Source of the DNA: Trichomonas vaginalis G3 | Lineage: Eukaryota > Parabasalia > Trichomonadida > Trichomonadidae | DNA: 64,000 nt | Reading direction: 5' to 3' | Assembly (NCBI RefSeq): GCF_026262505.1 | Contig: NC_067205.1 | Span: forward strand, 4,774,001-4,838,000 | Shown: piece after piece, positions 38,362 through 51,302 of the stretch | Layout: each line of letters begins with the position of its first letter | Numbering within the stretch: position 1 is the stretch's first letter | Made by a program: the position numbers and the translations under genes | Notes under the pieces: model-generated | Databases searched by the model: none | Told to the model about the DNA's origin: nothing | Seen by the model: the letters and a program-made list of their open reading frames with translations, nothing else

Positions 38362-38975
38362 ATTTATGGAGAAATTTTAGTTCATAACTTTATATTTTAA
38401 GGTTAATACAAAATTTTTGCAAAGGTTTATGTTCTTACTTGATGAATAAATCTTTAAAACGAAAAATATCTTAGATTACAAATTGTCAGCTTTGATAATC
38501 CTTTCTATCATGAACTTATTTTTTTTTCAATACTAAGCAACAGTTTAAAAAAATCGAAATTCTCAGAAAAAATGAGCGGAAATATAAAATTTTACATTTT
38601 TATGAGTTTTTAAAAATACTCTGATATAAGTGGTTTATATATATGATGTCATTTTGCCAAATTTATATCTGAATTTTCTATCAAAAAATTCTATGCAATG
38701 TATCAAAAATTGAAATATCATTGAACTATGTCGGATCATTAAAAAATCATTATCAGTCTCCTTGGAATATGGATAATCCGTATTCTCAATAATACTTAAA
38801 AATACTGAATTTTTTCAAACTTTGTTGAAATTTCTTTTACGAAATGAGAATTCTAAGTAGAAAGCAGCATCTTTAATTCCAGCAGAAAATAAATAACTAT
38901 AAATTTTGAAACTTCTTTATAAAAAAATTATATTTTACAATAGCAAGTAGAAATACAGTAATCGGATCTAAAAAA
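38362..38975. other. AT-rich spacer, no gene
   Basis: Nothing recognisable on either strand. Confidence 0.5.
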
Positions 38976-39551
38976 TTATAAGAAATTTTCCTCAATTGAT
39001 AGTTGTTGCGGTTCAAAATTAGAATCGAAAGACATTTGTGAGTTATCATATGTAAAATCAATTGAATCAAAAGCAATGCCGTGATGAATTTCACCAACTA
39101 CTGTGGGTGGTGAGCGCTTAGCATGAGATACTGAAAGTATGTTCTTTGAATCCTTGCGCATCAGCACAATCCATCTATTTTTAATATTTACGTCTGTCCT
39201 GTTTTGGAAATAAGAGGAAATTTCAACCCACTTTGGTCCCAATTCATAATATTTCATCCTTAGAAGATTATCTTCATCTTCTGTCCAAGGGGTATTTCTC
39301 ACTGATGGGCTGAGATAATGTTTCCAGCGTTCTCTGCATTGTCTAACGGATCTACCTGGAAGCTCTTTCGCAATGGCATTAAAGTTGTTGGCTGTGTATT
39401 TCTGAACTAATTGAATTAACTTTGCGTCTTCTTCTTTTGTGAATTGGGACCTAACTTTACTATGGACATTTTGGTTGAGGAAGTATGTCCTTAATAGCTC
39501 CTTTTCATGGTCTGAAAGTTTAGCCAAAAGGAGTTGTAGCTCGTCTTCCAT
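38976..39551 (-). CDS. Two-repeat Myb (R2R3-type) DNA-binding protein 2
   Basis: ATG at 39551. An N-terminal helical segment (DELQLLLAKLSDHEKELLRT), then Myb repeat one (SQFTKEEDAKLIQLVQKY, then GRSVRQCRERWKHYLSP) and repeat two (WTEDEDNLLRMKYYELGPKW, then NRTDVNIKNRWIVLMRK). Repeat two keeps the classic VNIKNRW recognition helix. The C-terminal tail is acidic and Ser/Phe-rich, possibly an activation region. A clear initiator TCATTATT abuts the ATG. About 1.6 kb from the other Myb gene, same strand, but the two are not close copies. Probably a functional transcription factor. Confidence 0.92.
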   Translation of the reverse strand: MEDELQLLLAKLSDHEKELLRTYFLNQNVHSKVRSQFTKEEDAKLIQLVQKYTANNFNAIAKELPGRSVRQCRERWKHYLSPSVRNTPWTEDEDNLLRMKYYELGPKWVEISSYFQNRTDVNIKNRWIVLMRKDSKNILSVSHAKRSPPTVVGEIHHGIAFDSIDFTYDNSQMSFDSNFEPQQLSIEENFL

Positions 39552-39559
39552 AATAATGA
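39552..39559 (-). promoter_or_regulatory. Initiator (Inr) of Myb gene 2
   Basis: Reads TCATTATT on the minus strand, directly before the ATG; matches the trichomonad initiator TCAYWW, where transcription starts at the A. Confidence 0.7.
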
Positions 39560-41726
39560 ACTTTAAATTTCAATTCCTCACAATCTGACCTGCTCGCTTC
39601 AGAAATATTGAATGTGTGTAAATTGATAAATAATAAAATTAATAAACAATAAATGATATTTAAAATTTTTTTGTGATTTCCGAAATTGAAATAAAATATT
39701 TTGTGATCTTATTTCACTATTTATGTTCTCATACAGCATATATGACATTTTTCAATTAAATAGTTTCAACCAAAAATTTCTGGCAAACAATTATAAAAAT
39801 AGTTTTTGACAAAAAAATTAATTTTTGACAAAAAAAATTTTGATCAAATGTATCTGCATTTTTCACATCATAGTGCTGAATTTCTACATGCTTAATCATT
39901 ACAATTCATTTAATGATTCATTTTGTGATTGTTGATAATGAATCTCAATTGTCAGTTCTAAATTTTTCATTCTATTTTTATTTGAATTCCATCAATAGAT
40001 AATAATGTTAGGTTTTGATATTAGAGTGGATATCTATCTATTTAGAAATATTTCAATCTCTTTATCTTATCATTTTTGATAAAAAAGATCAAAATCTTTA
40101 AAATTAAGATATGAATTTTTAATAGTTTATCATATGAATATCAACTATAGACATAGATAAGTAATGATATTTGATTTTTCAAATCCTGGATATAGGAAAT
40201 TTTTCCGATTCTGAATCATTATTATTTTAAATTTTATGTACCCTTCTGAATCTTGATTGCATCATGTTGTCAAATCCATATTATAAATGAATAAATATTA
40301 AATAGTGAATTTCAGATTAAATTTCAATCACTTCCAAACTACTTTTTTTTTCTATAATTAGAACAGAATAATATGCAAATTCTCTGAAAGTTTAGTATTT
40401 AAATTCAATTGATATCTAATTATAAAAAGCAAATTTTGACAAAAAAACGACGTTGTACAAAATTTTGAGAGACAGAACTTTTCTCCATCTAATTTTAAAA
40501 GTGCATATTCAAAATAATTGAATGACAATTTTTAATAAAAAAAACTTCCAAATAAGCAATACCCCTTTAAGGGTGCACACGAGAGGATCATGTAAACTTC
40601 AGAATTTAGAACCTTATTTTTAGGCATTATCTTGGCTACCTATTTAGGCTCGAAAAGCAAAAAATATCAAAAAATACAACTTGACTCCATTATGACCCTT
40701 TCATGGAGGTAGTTTTTCTCCGCTAGTATTTTCCCTTTGAATCTCTTTACAATTCGAAATCAAATTCAAAACTCAGTAGAAGAAAGGAAGAATCGACTTA
40801 CTCCGGTTGTAATACGAATAAATACATATATTTAATTATTTTTATTTACATAATAATTGTTTGAAGCTCATATTCCAACAAATTTTTAAATAAAAACATT
40901 AAAATGTTGAAAATGTTCATATATTTTAATAGGGTTTTGGCACTTTATTGAGGAATTACTACATACATAGTCGAACTGAACTTGATATTTTGAAATTTAA
41001 ATTATTTATCAAAATTAAAATTTAACTTGAAATTCTGTCCTGAAATTTATTAGAAACAATCTAAGTTTGATAGTGTTACAAATAATGAAACATGTGTGCA
41101 CTATAAATTCGGGCAAAATTAAATTAAAAAAATATTAAATATCTTTTCAAAATTTCAAAAATTTAACAAGTGAATTCAATATCCTCTAGACAAAGTTTAT
41201 GTCTACTATTATTTTGGGTATGAGTGATTATCAATATCAAAAATTAATCAAGAATTAATCATTTCAAAAAATATCTAAAAAATTAGAATAAATAATTATA
41301 TTAGTGAAAAGGTATTTTCTCTTCATATTGTTAACAATCCAATATTCGATTTATTTTTGTAAAACATTGAAAATCATTATCAAAATTTCTAAATCATCAA
41401 TTTAAGCCTATTAAATTCTCCTTTTTTATAATGAAATAGATGTTGCATGATTACTTGATTAAGTCTGATTCTTGTGCAAGGGAAATTATAGTTTTATTAT
41501 AACATCATTGCAATTTCATCAAAAAAAAAGTAAAATCTTGTAAATGGGCTTTTGGATTTAAACATTCTTTCTCCAGCTCCTCGAAATTCATAGAATTGAT
41601 CCGTAATATGAAAATTGATCTGAATTATCCTTATTTTTTGAATACAACGGGCGTGAATAATCGTTTAGATATCAAATGGAAATAATGTAAAAAATTCATA
41701 ACCCTTAGAGTATCAAGCTATTAACG

Positions 41727-41733
<7 letters not shown>
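39560..41733. other. 2.2-kb AT-rich gene desert left of element 2
   Basis: No gene, RNA or clear repeat seen. It contains AAGGGTGCAC near 40570, a phrase that also occurs near 32194. It ends in the A tract of element 2. Confidence 0.5.
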
Positions 41734-41768
<35 letters not shown>

Positions 41769-41945
41769 TAGTGGGGCTTCCAGGCACTTCGTGCCTTCTA
41801 GCCCTGAAGATGTTTAGTATAAATGAAGTCTTAGAGGACAAACATGACTATGAGTTTTGATATGACAAGATAGAATATGAGAGAGGTCCTATAAACCGGA
41901 GAAAGTGTTATATAAACATCTGTCATATTACTCAGAATATTATAC
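41734..41945 (+). repeat. Element 2 left terminal repeat with methyltransferase remnant
   Basis: A tract, the first hairpin unit of the terminal repeat, then sequence matching the inner end of the element 1 methyltransferase region (ATAGAATATGAGAGAGGTCC, then CCGGAGAAAGTG). Broken copy of the terminal repeat. Confidence 0.8.
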
Positions 41946-42990
41946 AGAATTCAATAAAAATATATTTTAGGTGAAGAGGTGAGATTTCACCTGTTTTTTC
42001 ACCTCATTTTTCACCTCTTGAATTTTCATGAATTTCATCGTAAAGACTTTGTCAAGATTTCATCGTAAAGACTTTGTCAAGATTTCATCGTAAAGACTTT
42101 GTCAAAACTTCATCGTAAAGACTTTGTCAAAACTTCATCGTAAAGACTTTGTCAAGATTTCTTCGTAAAGACTTTGTCAAGATTTCTTCGTAAAGACTTT
42201 GTCAAAACTTCATCGTAATGAGCGTAAATCAGACAAAAATATATTTTAGGGTAGAAGGGTATATCTACCCCGTTTTCTACCCTCTTTTCTACCCCATATG
42301 TACTTACTGAAAAAGTATGTGTTCCATCTGTCATTTTACTCAGAATTTTACACCAAAAATAATGTTTAGGTGAAGAGGTGAGATTTCACCTGTTTTTTCA
42401 CCTAATTTTTCACCTCGTGAATTTTCATGAAATTTACACCAAAAATAATGTTTAGGTGAAGAGGTGAGATTTCACCTGTTTTTTCACCTCTTTTCTCACC
42501 TCTTGAATTTTCATGAAATTTACACCAAAAATAATGTTTAGGTGAAGAGGTGAGATTTCACCTGTTTTTTTCACCTAATTTTTCACCCTCTTGAATTTTC
42601 ATGAAATTTACACCAAAATATACTACTAGGGTCATTTACGAAGAAATCTCAACAAAGTCTTTACGATGAAATCTTGACAAAGTCTTTACGAAGAAATCTC
42701 AACAAAGTCTTTACGAAGAAATCTCAACAAAACATAGACAAGAAAGTTCATGAGAAATTAGATGAAGAAGTCTTAACAAAGTCTTTACGAAGAAATTCAT
42801 GAAAATTCAAGAGGTGAGAAATGAGGTGAAAAAAGAGGTGAAATCTCACCTCTTCACCTAAAATATATTTTTGGGTCATTTACGAAGAAATCTCAACAAA
42901 GTCTTTACGAAGAAATCTCAACAAAGTCTTTACGAAGAAGTCACAATAAAGTCTTTACGAAGAAGTCACAATAAACATCTGTCAAAAGCC
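41946..42990. repeat. Element 2 left-end minisatellite and palindrome cluster
   Basis: The 25-bp unit here is TCGTAAAGACTTTGTCAAGA with TTTCA or TTTCT, forward at 42035-42215 and reverse at 42640-42965. Between them stand at least five palindrome units: GGTGAGATTTCACC at 41978 and three further copies before 42600, and GGGTATATCTACCC at 42257. Each copy is preceded by AATAATGTTTAGG or ATATATTTTAGG. Confidence 0.88.
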
Positions 42991-43010
42991 TCTTTTTAAC
43001 TTCACTTAAA

Positions 43011-46000
43011 ATGCCACGTAAGCTACGTAAGAATATACGTAAGAGGAAGAGAGCATTGAAACATCCAATAGTAAAACTGACACCACAACAACAGTTGCAA
43101 CAACAAATGCTGAATGACCCCACTATGTTGCAACAAATGTCAAGCAATCCTATGCTTTTAAACCGAGTTGTTGGTGCACAGAGTGGAGGTTTAAGAGCGG
43201 CACTTTTAGCGAAAATGGCAGGCTATGGTGGAGCTGCAGACGGAACAGCCTATAACCCTCAAAGTCAAATGAATTTGAGTTCACTCAAAAATCAAATAAC
43301 AGATGTCAAAAAGTCAAACATAGACATACAGAAACAAATAAGTGAAAACGAAAAGAAACTAGAATATGACAGACACACAAAGAAACTCAATGAGTTAAAC
43401 GTAGAGAAAAAGAAGAAAGAAGAACAACTGAAAGAACTAAGTACAGAGGAATATGCGAAAAAAGTGTCAGAAAAAGCAGCAGAAGTAGCAAAAATGGAAC
43501 AAGATGTCATAAATTTGAAAAACCATACTACTCAATATAAAGTACTGAAAGATGAAGAAATAAAACAAAAGCCCTGAGACATATATGGATAGCGATGAGT
43601 ATAAAAAAGAAGTTGAAGCAAATGTAAAGGCAGAAAAACTTTTACAGTTGCAAAACCAAACCGTACAGTATGAAAACTTAGCACAAGAAAGTAAAAATAA
43701 CGACGCAGCCATGCAAAAGGCAATGAAAAGCGCAGAATATATAAAAGCTAATAATGACTGGTTAGATGCCCAAGCCAACGCTAAAGCAGCCCAACTCATA
43801 GGGTCAATAAGGACAAAAATACAAGCGGATGAAGACAGTTCAAATGAAGCTTTAACAAATGCTGACTTTAAGAACGCTTTCGAAGCTCTTCATAGTAAGG
43901 TGAAACAAGTGAACGACTTCTCATCTGGAAAGAAACTGAAGTCTGAAGGTTTCGACAAAGAGTTAAAAGAAGTAGCACAAAATATGACGAAAATAACAGA
44001 TGCAGCAACGAGACAGGCAGTTCAAAGTGCCTATGACGCCGTTAGAGCAACTGTTGTGAAAAGTCAAGAAAAAGAGTTACAACAGACCAAAACAGACCTA
44101 GTAAATGCTTTCTTAAAAACGAAAAGTCAGGTAGGACATTACGCTGCAGATGGAACATATGTGCCAGCTGGTGGAACTTATATACCACCAAACCCTCCAA
44201 GAGAAGCACCTGCACCAGGACTACCTAGAACATTTACATCGTCACATGGACACAGACACAGGCATGCACAACAACCAGCACAACAAACCACCTCCACAAC
44301 CAGCACAACAACCAACACAACAACCAGCACAGCAACCAACAGTTCAAAACCCTGCACAACAACAACCACAAACAGAGCAAGGACATAAAAGAAGTAGAGA
44401 ACAAGGAAACCAAGAATTCTTAAAAATGCTTAAAGAAGAGTGTGGTTTCCCAGATACTGTTGACTTTAGTGACAGATATAAAGAAGCTATTGGAAAGTTC
44501 AAGGATGGAAATACTGACCCGAACCTATTTAGCTTTATGGCTCAGCACCAAAACGGATATAATCTCAAACCTGGAAAATACAAGCTCGCTAAGGGATATG
44601 ATTTAATAGCATATCATCCAAATGACATGGATGAATTTACTCCGAGATATTTGATGTCAGAGCTAAATGACAATTCAACTTTCGTCATGAAACGCGTAAA
44701 AAATAGAGACGGAACGAAAGAACAAAAGCTTATGAATGCGGATGACGTAGATAGGGAAATTGTTGAAAACGGTCTCGGAATATATGAAATGCCAGCAGAT
44801 GAGGTACAAGAAACTCCACAGGAAGAAGTTCAGATACAACCAGACATGGAAGAAATAGTTCAGCAACAACAGCTAGAAGAGCCTGAAGGAAACGAACAAG
44901 TCCTTCCTTTGGAAACTAACTTCACAGAACTAGATGAAGATTTGGAACAGCCGAAAAATCTTGACCCTCAACAAGAGTATGCGGAGAATATGGAATATTT
45001 CCAAGAGTCTAAAAAAAAATTCGGCTGACATAGTAGAAGAATATCGAAAAATGTTTGCCGACATACAAAAGACTCCAACATCAGATGAAAATATCCAGCA
45101 TAGAATGGAAGAACTGAAAAAAAATGTACACAAATACAACAACCCTTTTTACTTACGAGCATTTAACGTTCAATCTTTGGATGAACTCGGTGAAAATAAA
45201 AGGTTAAATTTCAAGAAAACATATAGAAATGAAACATTGTTTAAAGTTCATTCAGAACCTAACCAAGATGGAAACAAACCTACTTTTGTTTCTGCAGACG
45301 ATGGAACTACAATGAGATGGGGTCATAAAGCTAATCCGGATAGGTGGTTCATAAACTTACAACCACAATTCCAAGAAGTTGTAGACGCAATGGAAGTCAA
45401 TGGTGAACGAGATATAGCTGGTATTTTAAGCGCGGCTTTAATGCCATTGAAAGATATGAAACATGCAGATATTTTGGACCAGTATGAAATGAACATGGCT
45501 GATGGAAATATAACACCTGACGTTCTAGAACATTTATCTCAAAGAACTACACAGAACCATAGAGATGGTATATTTGGTGAAGAGTTTAGAAAGACAGTTA
45601 GGGAGAGAGAAGGAAGAGAACCTATTGTACATGACCTTGCAAATGAAAGTTTGCAAAATGTCATAAAAACTTACTTTGCAGACAATGAACTGAGAAGGGA
45701 TGAATATTTAAGAAAACTCAAATTGACAGTACCAAATGAAATGTTAGTATTGAAAAAACATGTTCCTTGACAAAATAAAACCAACTACAGAAATAAACGA
45801 CGCAAGACTGAAAGATTGGGTAAAAGCTTTCCCATTCACAAAAGATATAGTTGGTAACATGGAAAGAAAACCAGAATGGCTACAAAACATATATTTGGAA
45901 ACGAGCATATTCCATATGGACAGGCACTGTTTGAAGAGCTTGAACGGAAACTCAGGAAAGAGTCATGCAAACAATACGCGAAGACTCAAATACAGACTAT

Positions 46001-46240
46001 GACAAACTCTTTCTAGGATATAGGTTACCTGAGATGGGCGACCAGAGCCAAAAGGCAAAAAGGGCATGGAAAATTTGCAACATACTAGATGAACATAATG
46101 CAAAGATGCAACAACTTGAAGCAGAGGGCAATGAAGGAAAAAGAAGAGTTAAAAACTCAGTCAGGAAGAAAGTAAAGCTTGGTCCACGTGGTTCTATTAT
46201 GACATATAAATCCAACTATTCTATATTTTTACTCATATGA
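43011..46240 (+). pseudogene. Element 2 long coiled-coil structural protein
   Basis: Same N-terminus and coiled coil as the element 1 protein at 26846-28534, then a much longer Gln/Thr/Pro-rich linker and additional globular segments (GFPDTVDFSDRYKEAIGKFK, then RWFINLQPQFQEVVDAMEV) before the shared C-terminal part. It lies next to the capsid gene. Broken. Confidence 0.7.
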
Positions 46241-46241
46241 A

Positions 46242-47850
46242 ATGTACGCCGCTCAGAATATAACGCCAACAGTTTTGGATGCTATGAATGGAAATGTTTC
46301 CGAATGGTATAACGAATGCGACAATGCCATTAGAAGGTCAGAAATAGTTCCTGGAACTTACGAATATACAACTGCTGTTTCTTATGGAAACGTAGGTGAG
46401 TTTGGAGAAGGTTCTTCAACAACAGTAGATATTGCTTGCGACAGGTTTCATATAATTTCTATTGACAACTCTTTCTTATACGTGGAACAAGACATTGAAA
46501 TAAAACCTTCTGCCAAGTTGTCTGACAAGAAAGGTTGCAATGGAATTTTCTATGTCGGATACCAATATGCTCCAGAAGTTTTCATGGGATATAAGATATA
46601 TTCTAACTCTGACTTAGTTCAAACAGTAACATGGGCAAACTATGAATGGTTCGCTTTGAGAAACTCAGTACAACCACAAGCTAGAGAACAAACAGACCAG
46701 TATGCAACTATTGAGAAAATAAGAAGACTTGACCCTAACGTTCCAGGAGTTTATGTTAACCTTTCTGGACAAACTGCAGCAGCAGTAACCAAAGTAAAAC
46801 TGAAACTTAGAGTTCCTTTGTCATCTTTCCTCATCTTCAGGTTTTTAAGATACTTGCCAAACTGGGCAGGAAAAATTTCTATCGAACTTACTCCAAGCAA
46901 AAATATACTTAGTCATTGCACCAACACAAGACCCATTCACTCTTACAGAAGTAGTGGGAACAAATAAAATGTCATTCGCCGACTTTTGCAAAAACAAAGT
47001 TGACTTAGACTTTGGTTTCTCAAACCTCAACACTGAAGTAAACTTTATTTCAATGCTGCTGGAGATGCTTGGGACCCAGTAAGTTCACATGCGAAAAATT
47101 TGAATGCAAGAGAATAGAAAGCAGACTTGCAGTCTATATGTTGGACCCAGATATTTCAAATGCTTTAGCTGCCAAATATATTGCAGTTCCACTTATGTTC
47201 CCTATACACCAAATATCTGTCAAAGACTTTGCAGGTGAAGTTGGAAACCAAAGTGCTGACCCAGGTGCAAGAACAGATATTGCTTTAACAACTGCAATGA
47301 AACATGCAGATACTATGTTTGTACTGTTCAGACGAACTATAAATTGACTATTCTTGTTTCTACAACCCCGGTATTAAATATCATATAAACATAGATGGCA
47401 AATATTATCCAAGAGAAGAATATTCTACAGTTGAGGATATGAGGTCATACAACTTGACATTAGATGCTATGAACTTTAACAACAACTTCACAACAACCAT
47501 TAACCCTGAAATGCAAAGTTCTATTATGCCATATGTGAAAGTATGGACTCATACAGGAGGTCAAAAAACTCAATATACAAATGGAGACCGTTCAAACTTT
47601 TGGCTTGGCATTCCATTTGCTGACTCAGAAGACTTTATGGGTGGTATTTCAACTGTTGGTACAGTTCAAATACAATATACTGGTGACAAGAGACGGTCCA
47701 GATGAACTGAGAGCAAAGAAGTTTTACAAAACCAATAGCACTTTTCACGGAAGATGCTCTTTTGAAGATTCGTTCATGAAACCTGCTGGGGCTCCTCAGA
47801 TTGGCATAACGACAGCTTCCATCGAGCAGATTTTGGCAGCAGGTCAGTAA
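46242..47850 (+). pseudogene. Element 2 major capsid protein (double-jelly-roll type)
   Basis: Nearly identical to 25204-26813 in element 1 along its length, starting MYAAQNITPTVLDAMNGN. Broken. Identified by family context as in element 1. Confidence 0.75.
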
Positions 47851-48163
47851 GTTGTTCTTGAACTGACTTCTCTCCGTCAAATATTGACAGTACGCCAGTT
47901 TTGACATAAAATTGTATTATAAACTTACCTTTAGAAATATCGGTCAGTTTTGTTGTTATATTTTTGTCTGCTTCAAGAAACTTTCACCATTTCAGTTATA
48001 CCAACTTTTCTTTGCTTTATGAAAATATTTTGGTTCAGCAAAGATGCTATTCTATAAACATTTTCCATTGTTTGTGTAAAGAACTATTCTGTCAATGTAT
48101 TTGTATTGTTTGTGAGTATAAACTTTGTTCTGCTCATTCAATAAGATATCCGAATACGTCCAT
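47745..48163 (-). pseudogene. Element 2 139-residue protein overlapping the capsid gene
   Basis: Counterpart of 24891-25310, antisense to the capsid 3' end as in element 1. Broken. Confidence 0.55.
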
Positions 48164-48180
48164 CTTTTATTCTAAGTAAA

Positions 48181-48763
48181 ATGTCATTTCCGAAAAATAG
48201 AAGCGTAAGTGTTTCAAAAGGTTTAATGGCGGTGGCAGATGTGAAGTTAAATTCACCCAACTCAAACAAACAGTCAAAGTGTTGTTGTCAATGTCAAAGA
48301 AGAAGATGTTGAAGTGGGGAAACCATACGAAGACCAAGATGGTATAAACAATTGTTCCTGTAAAAGAACAACCAACATACCCTGAAGTTAGCAGAGACTT
48401 AAGTTCTGTTGCAGATATTCGAAACGACTACCAACAACTGAAAAACAAACTTCAAAACTCAGGAGAAGATTTGTCAAGCTTTAGGTATAATGTTAAACTT
48501 GGTCGAACACAACCCTGTAAAGTGAACTCATATGTCATTGCACCTCATGAAGTTTTGAAAGAACTATTGAAACTTTTGACAGAGGCAGACGAATAAACAT
48601 CAAAGAAATAGAACCCGACGTTAGTTGCTGTGGTGTTTCATATAATGTCATTGACAAGATATACGTTATGAAAGGAGGTGAAACGTTGAACTTAAAATAT
48701 AGTTTCCCAGACGTTATAAAAATATTTGACGACCACAACATTTCATTAAAATTTATTTGCTAA
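48181..48763 (+). pseudogene. Element 2 unrecognised coiled-coil protein
   Basis: Counterpart of 24294-24872, starting MSFPKNRSVSVSKGLMAVAD and ending NISLKFIC. The next gene starts 5 bp later. Broken. Confidence 0.6.
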
Positions 48764-48768
48764 GTAAA

Positions 48769-49593
48769 ATGGCAGAAGACATAATGGTTTATACTATTAC
48801 GACTAAAAACCCTGAGTCATATAATTCTATAACAACAAACTTACAAAGTCCTCAAGGACGATATTGTAAACTAACCTTAAACACAATGACGACTAAAGCC
48901 TGTTTTGCTCTTTTGACACCAGAAGACTTTATTGTTGTGAATGGTAAAAAATACTCCTTTGAAGATACTTACTCAGATATACCACCAACAGGTTTTGTTG
49001 ACTTATTTAATACTTTACGTACGAGTGTAACATGTGCTGCAACTAGAGCAGGTTTCATTATGTTTGGATGTCCGACTGAGTTTACTATAAACGATATGAG
49101 CTATAATACAAAACTTATTTCTGGTTTTTACTACCAACAGTTTCCTATAACAGGAAAAGGTGTCATACAAGGAATGTCTATTCCATTGACATTAAGCACA
49201 CCAATCTTATATATTGTTTCAAACTTAGGTTCAAAGTGTTATTCGAATGTCGACAGAAACTATTATGACCAAAAGATACTTATGCGTATAAACAATACTT
49301 TCTCTGCTGGTTTGCCTATTGTTCATTCGAATGCAGAATTTTCAACCTTAGTGAACTCAAACACTTTGGCAAGTATAACGTTGACATTAGTTGACGCAAA
49401 CTTTGTTCCTGTAAAACTTTTATGTCCTATGTATTTGTCAATGACGGCAGAAAGTTTCGAATTGGAAGATGCAACTGGTGAAAGTATTGTACTACAAGAA
49501 CAACTTCAACAACAAATAGCTCAAGAACAACAAATGCAACAAATGGAACAAACAAAGTCAAGAATAAAAAAAAATATTTTTTTTATTTTATAA
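48769..49593 (+). CDS. Element 2 beta-rich protein, candidate penton/minor capsid
   Basis: Looks whole; nearly identical to 23242-24045 except near the Gln-rich C-terminus (QQQIAQEQQMQQMEQ). All-beta, next to capsid and helicase genes; penton role inferred. Confidence 0.6.
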   Translation: MAEDIMVYTITTKNPESYNSITTNLQSPQGRYCKLTLNTMTTKACFALLTPEDFIVVNGKKYSFEDTYSDIPPTGFVDLFNTLRTSVTCAATRAGFIMFGCPTEFTINDMSYNTKLISGFYYQQFPITGKGVIQGMSIPLTLSTPILYIVSNLGSKCYSNVDRNYYDQKILMRINNTFSAGLPIVHSNAEFSTLVNSNTLASITLTLVDANFVPVKLLCPMYLSMTAESFELEDATGESIVLQEQLQQQIAQEQQMQQMEQTKSRIKKNIFFIL

Positions 49594-49595
49594 AA

Positions 49596-50830
49596 ATGTA
49601 CAGAATAGATGTTTCAGATTTTTATGACTTCCAAGCATTCAGAAATATGTGTCCATTTCGAGACTATAACAAAGCAGTCGAGAATTTGAAACGTTTAGTC
49701 ATTTATGTTGACTCTGCCCCAGAATGTTATGTCATGAAAGAATGGGATGTTGTCTTTAACAAACCAAGAGCAACAATAGTGTCTGAACAAGAATGTAGAC
49801 AGAAACTTAAGAAAAAAAAGTCGTACAAGTTGGTATGAAGATGTTAGATGCTTGGGATATCTTATTGTCAAAGTTAGAAGATTTTTCAGTTCGAGGTATA
49901 AAGTTCTATACACCTTCTCCAAACTTCTATTCTATCTTCACTGGATATAAATACGAACAAGTAGAATGGAAAGAAAATGTTATAGAAGCTTGGTTAGACC
50001 ATGTCAAAGAAATTATATGCAATGGAAACGAAAAGGTTTATGAGTATATCTTATGTTGGTTTGCAAACATCTTACAACATCCAAGTGCTAAAAATGAAAC
50101 TGCTCTCATTATAATTGGAAAACAAGGAACTGGTAAGAACACTTTCTTTACAGATATTTTGTGCAAACTGTTAGAAGGTTATTCGAATCCGAATATGACA
50201 AACTTAGAAAACATCTGTGGCAAGTTTAACTCCTCAATAGAGAATATGAAACTTATAGTATGTAACGAACTTCAAAGTATAGATACAACAAAAGTTTTGA
50301 ACTCAGATGCTTTGAAGAGTCTTATAACAGACAAAGTTGGAGTTGTTGAAAGAAAATATAAAGACCAAAGAGTTTGTGAAAATGTTGCAAACTTCATTAT
50401 GGTTTCAAACAATGCTGTTCCGATGAAGTTAGAAAGTTCTGACAGAAGATATGTAGTTGTCAGAACGTCAGATTCTCATATGCAAGATACAGAATATTTT
50501 GACGACTTAGCAGAAACTTTGACATCTGACTTTTACAACCACTTGTTCTCATATTTTATGACATTAGATATTTCTAAGTTCAATCCAAGACAAATTCCAT
50601 ATACCGAAGAGAGACAAACATTGTTAGAAGCAAACAAGAGTGTATATGAACTGTTTATAGATGAGACTAACTTTGAGTGTTTAGATGAAAGGTCATTGTA
50701 CGATGAATATAAACAATATTGTCAAGAATATGGTTATATGGCAGCGTCTAAACGAACATTCTTGGCAAATGTCAAAAATCTTTTAGACATACAGAACGGC
50801 GTATATACAAAGAAAAATTTTTCTGAGTAA
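49596..50830 (+). pseudogene. Element 2 SF3-like helicase
   Basis: Counterpart of 21985-23219 with IIIGKQGTGKNTFF and the same motif order. It starts two bases after the previous stop. Broken. Confidence 0.82.
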
Positions 50831-50866
50831 ATTTAAAAAAAAATATTTTTTTATCCGATAGAAAAG

Positions 50867-51286
50867 ATGGCAAAATTCATCTCAGTAAATAAGTACATGA
50901 CAGAAGTCAAAGATAAGTTAGCTCCATTCGCATATTTGAATGTTTACTTCTATAATTTTGAAAAGTCTACATTTGACAAAGTTTGGAACATTGCACCAGT
51001 TAAGTTTGCTGTTGTTAGAAAAAGTGGTGCAACTTTTGAAGACTTAGACATAGAAGGTTTGTTAACAGTCAAAGAAAGTTTTGACAGAAGGTTTTCAAAC
51101 CTTAAAGAAGGCAAAGCATACAAACTTGTTATACCTTATGAACCAAAGAAAGCAGACGACTATGAATATTATGAGTCTAAGATAGTTGAAGTTCAAGGTA
51201 AATTGGGTAAAAAGATTTTAGAGTCTAAACCAGTGTTTGCTCCTAAAGAGGAAGAGAACATTGACATTGACCCAGAAATGTTCTAA
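50867..51286 (+). CDS. Element 2 139-residue protein, possible ssDNA-binding
   Basis: Looks whole; counterpart of 21531-21950 with the same strands and acidic tail. Differences cluster in the first 70 residues (TEVKDKLAPFAYLNVYFYNF), while the rest is identical. Confidence 0.55.
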   Translation: MAKFISVNKYMTEVKDKLAPFAYLNVYFYNFEKSTFDKVWNIAPVKFAVVRKSGATFEDLDIEGLLTVKESFDRRFSNLKEGKAYKLVIPYEPKKADDYEYYESKIVEVQGKLGKKILESKPVFAPKEEENIDIDPEMF

Positions 51287-51302
51287 AAATAAAATTTTAT
51301 TT

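Noticed and set aside
40559-40620. Palindromic CCCTTTAAGGG with a partial match near 32190
   Set aside because: Short and AT-centred; two partial matches in this composition do not establish a repeat family.
43011-46240. Several antisense frames over the coiled-coil structural gene
   Set aside because: They are shadows of Gln/Glu/Lys-rich coding sequence on the other strand.
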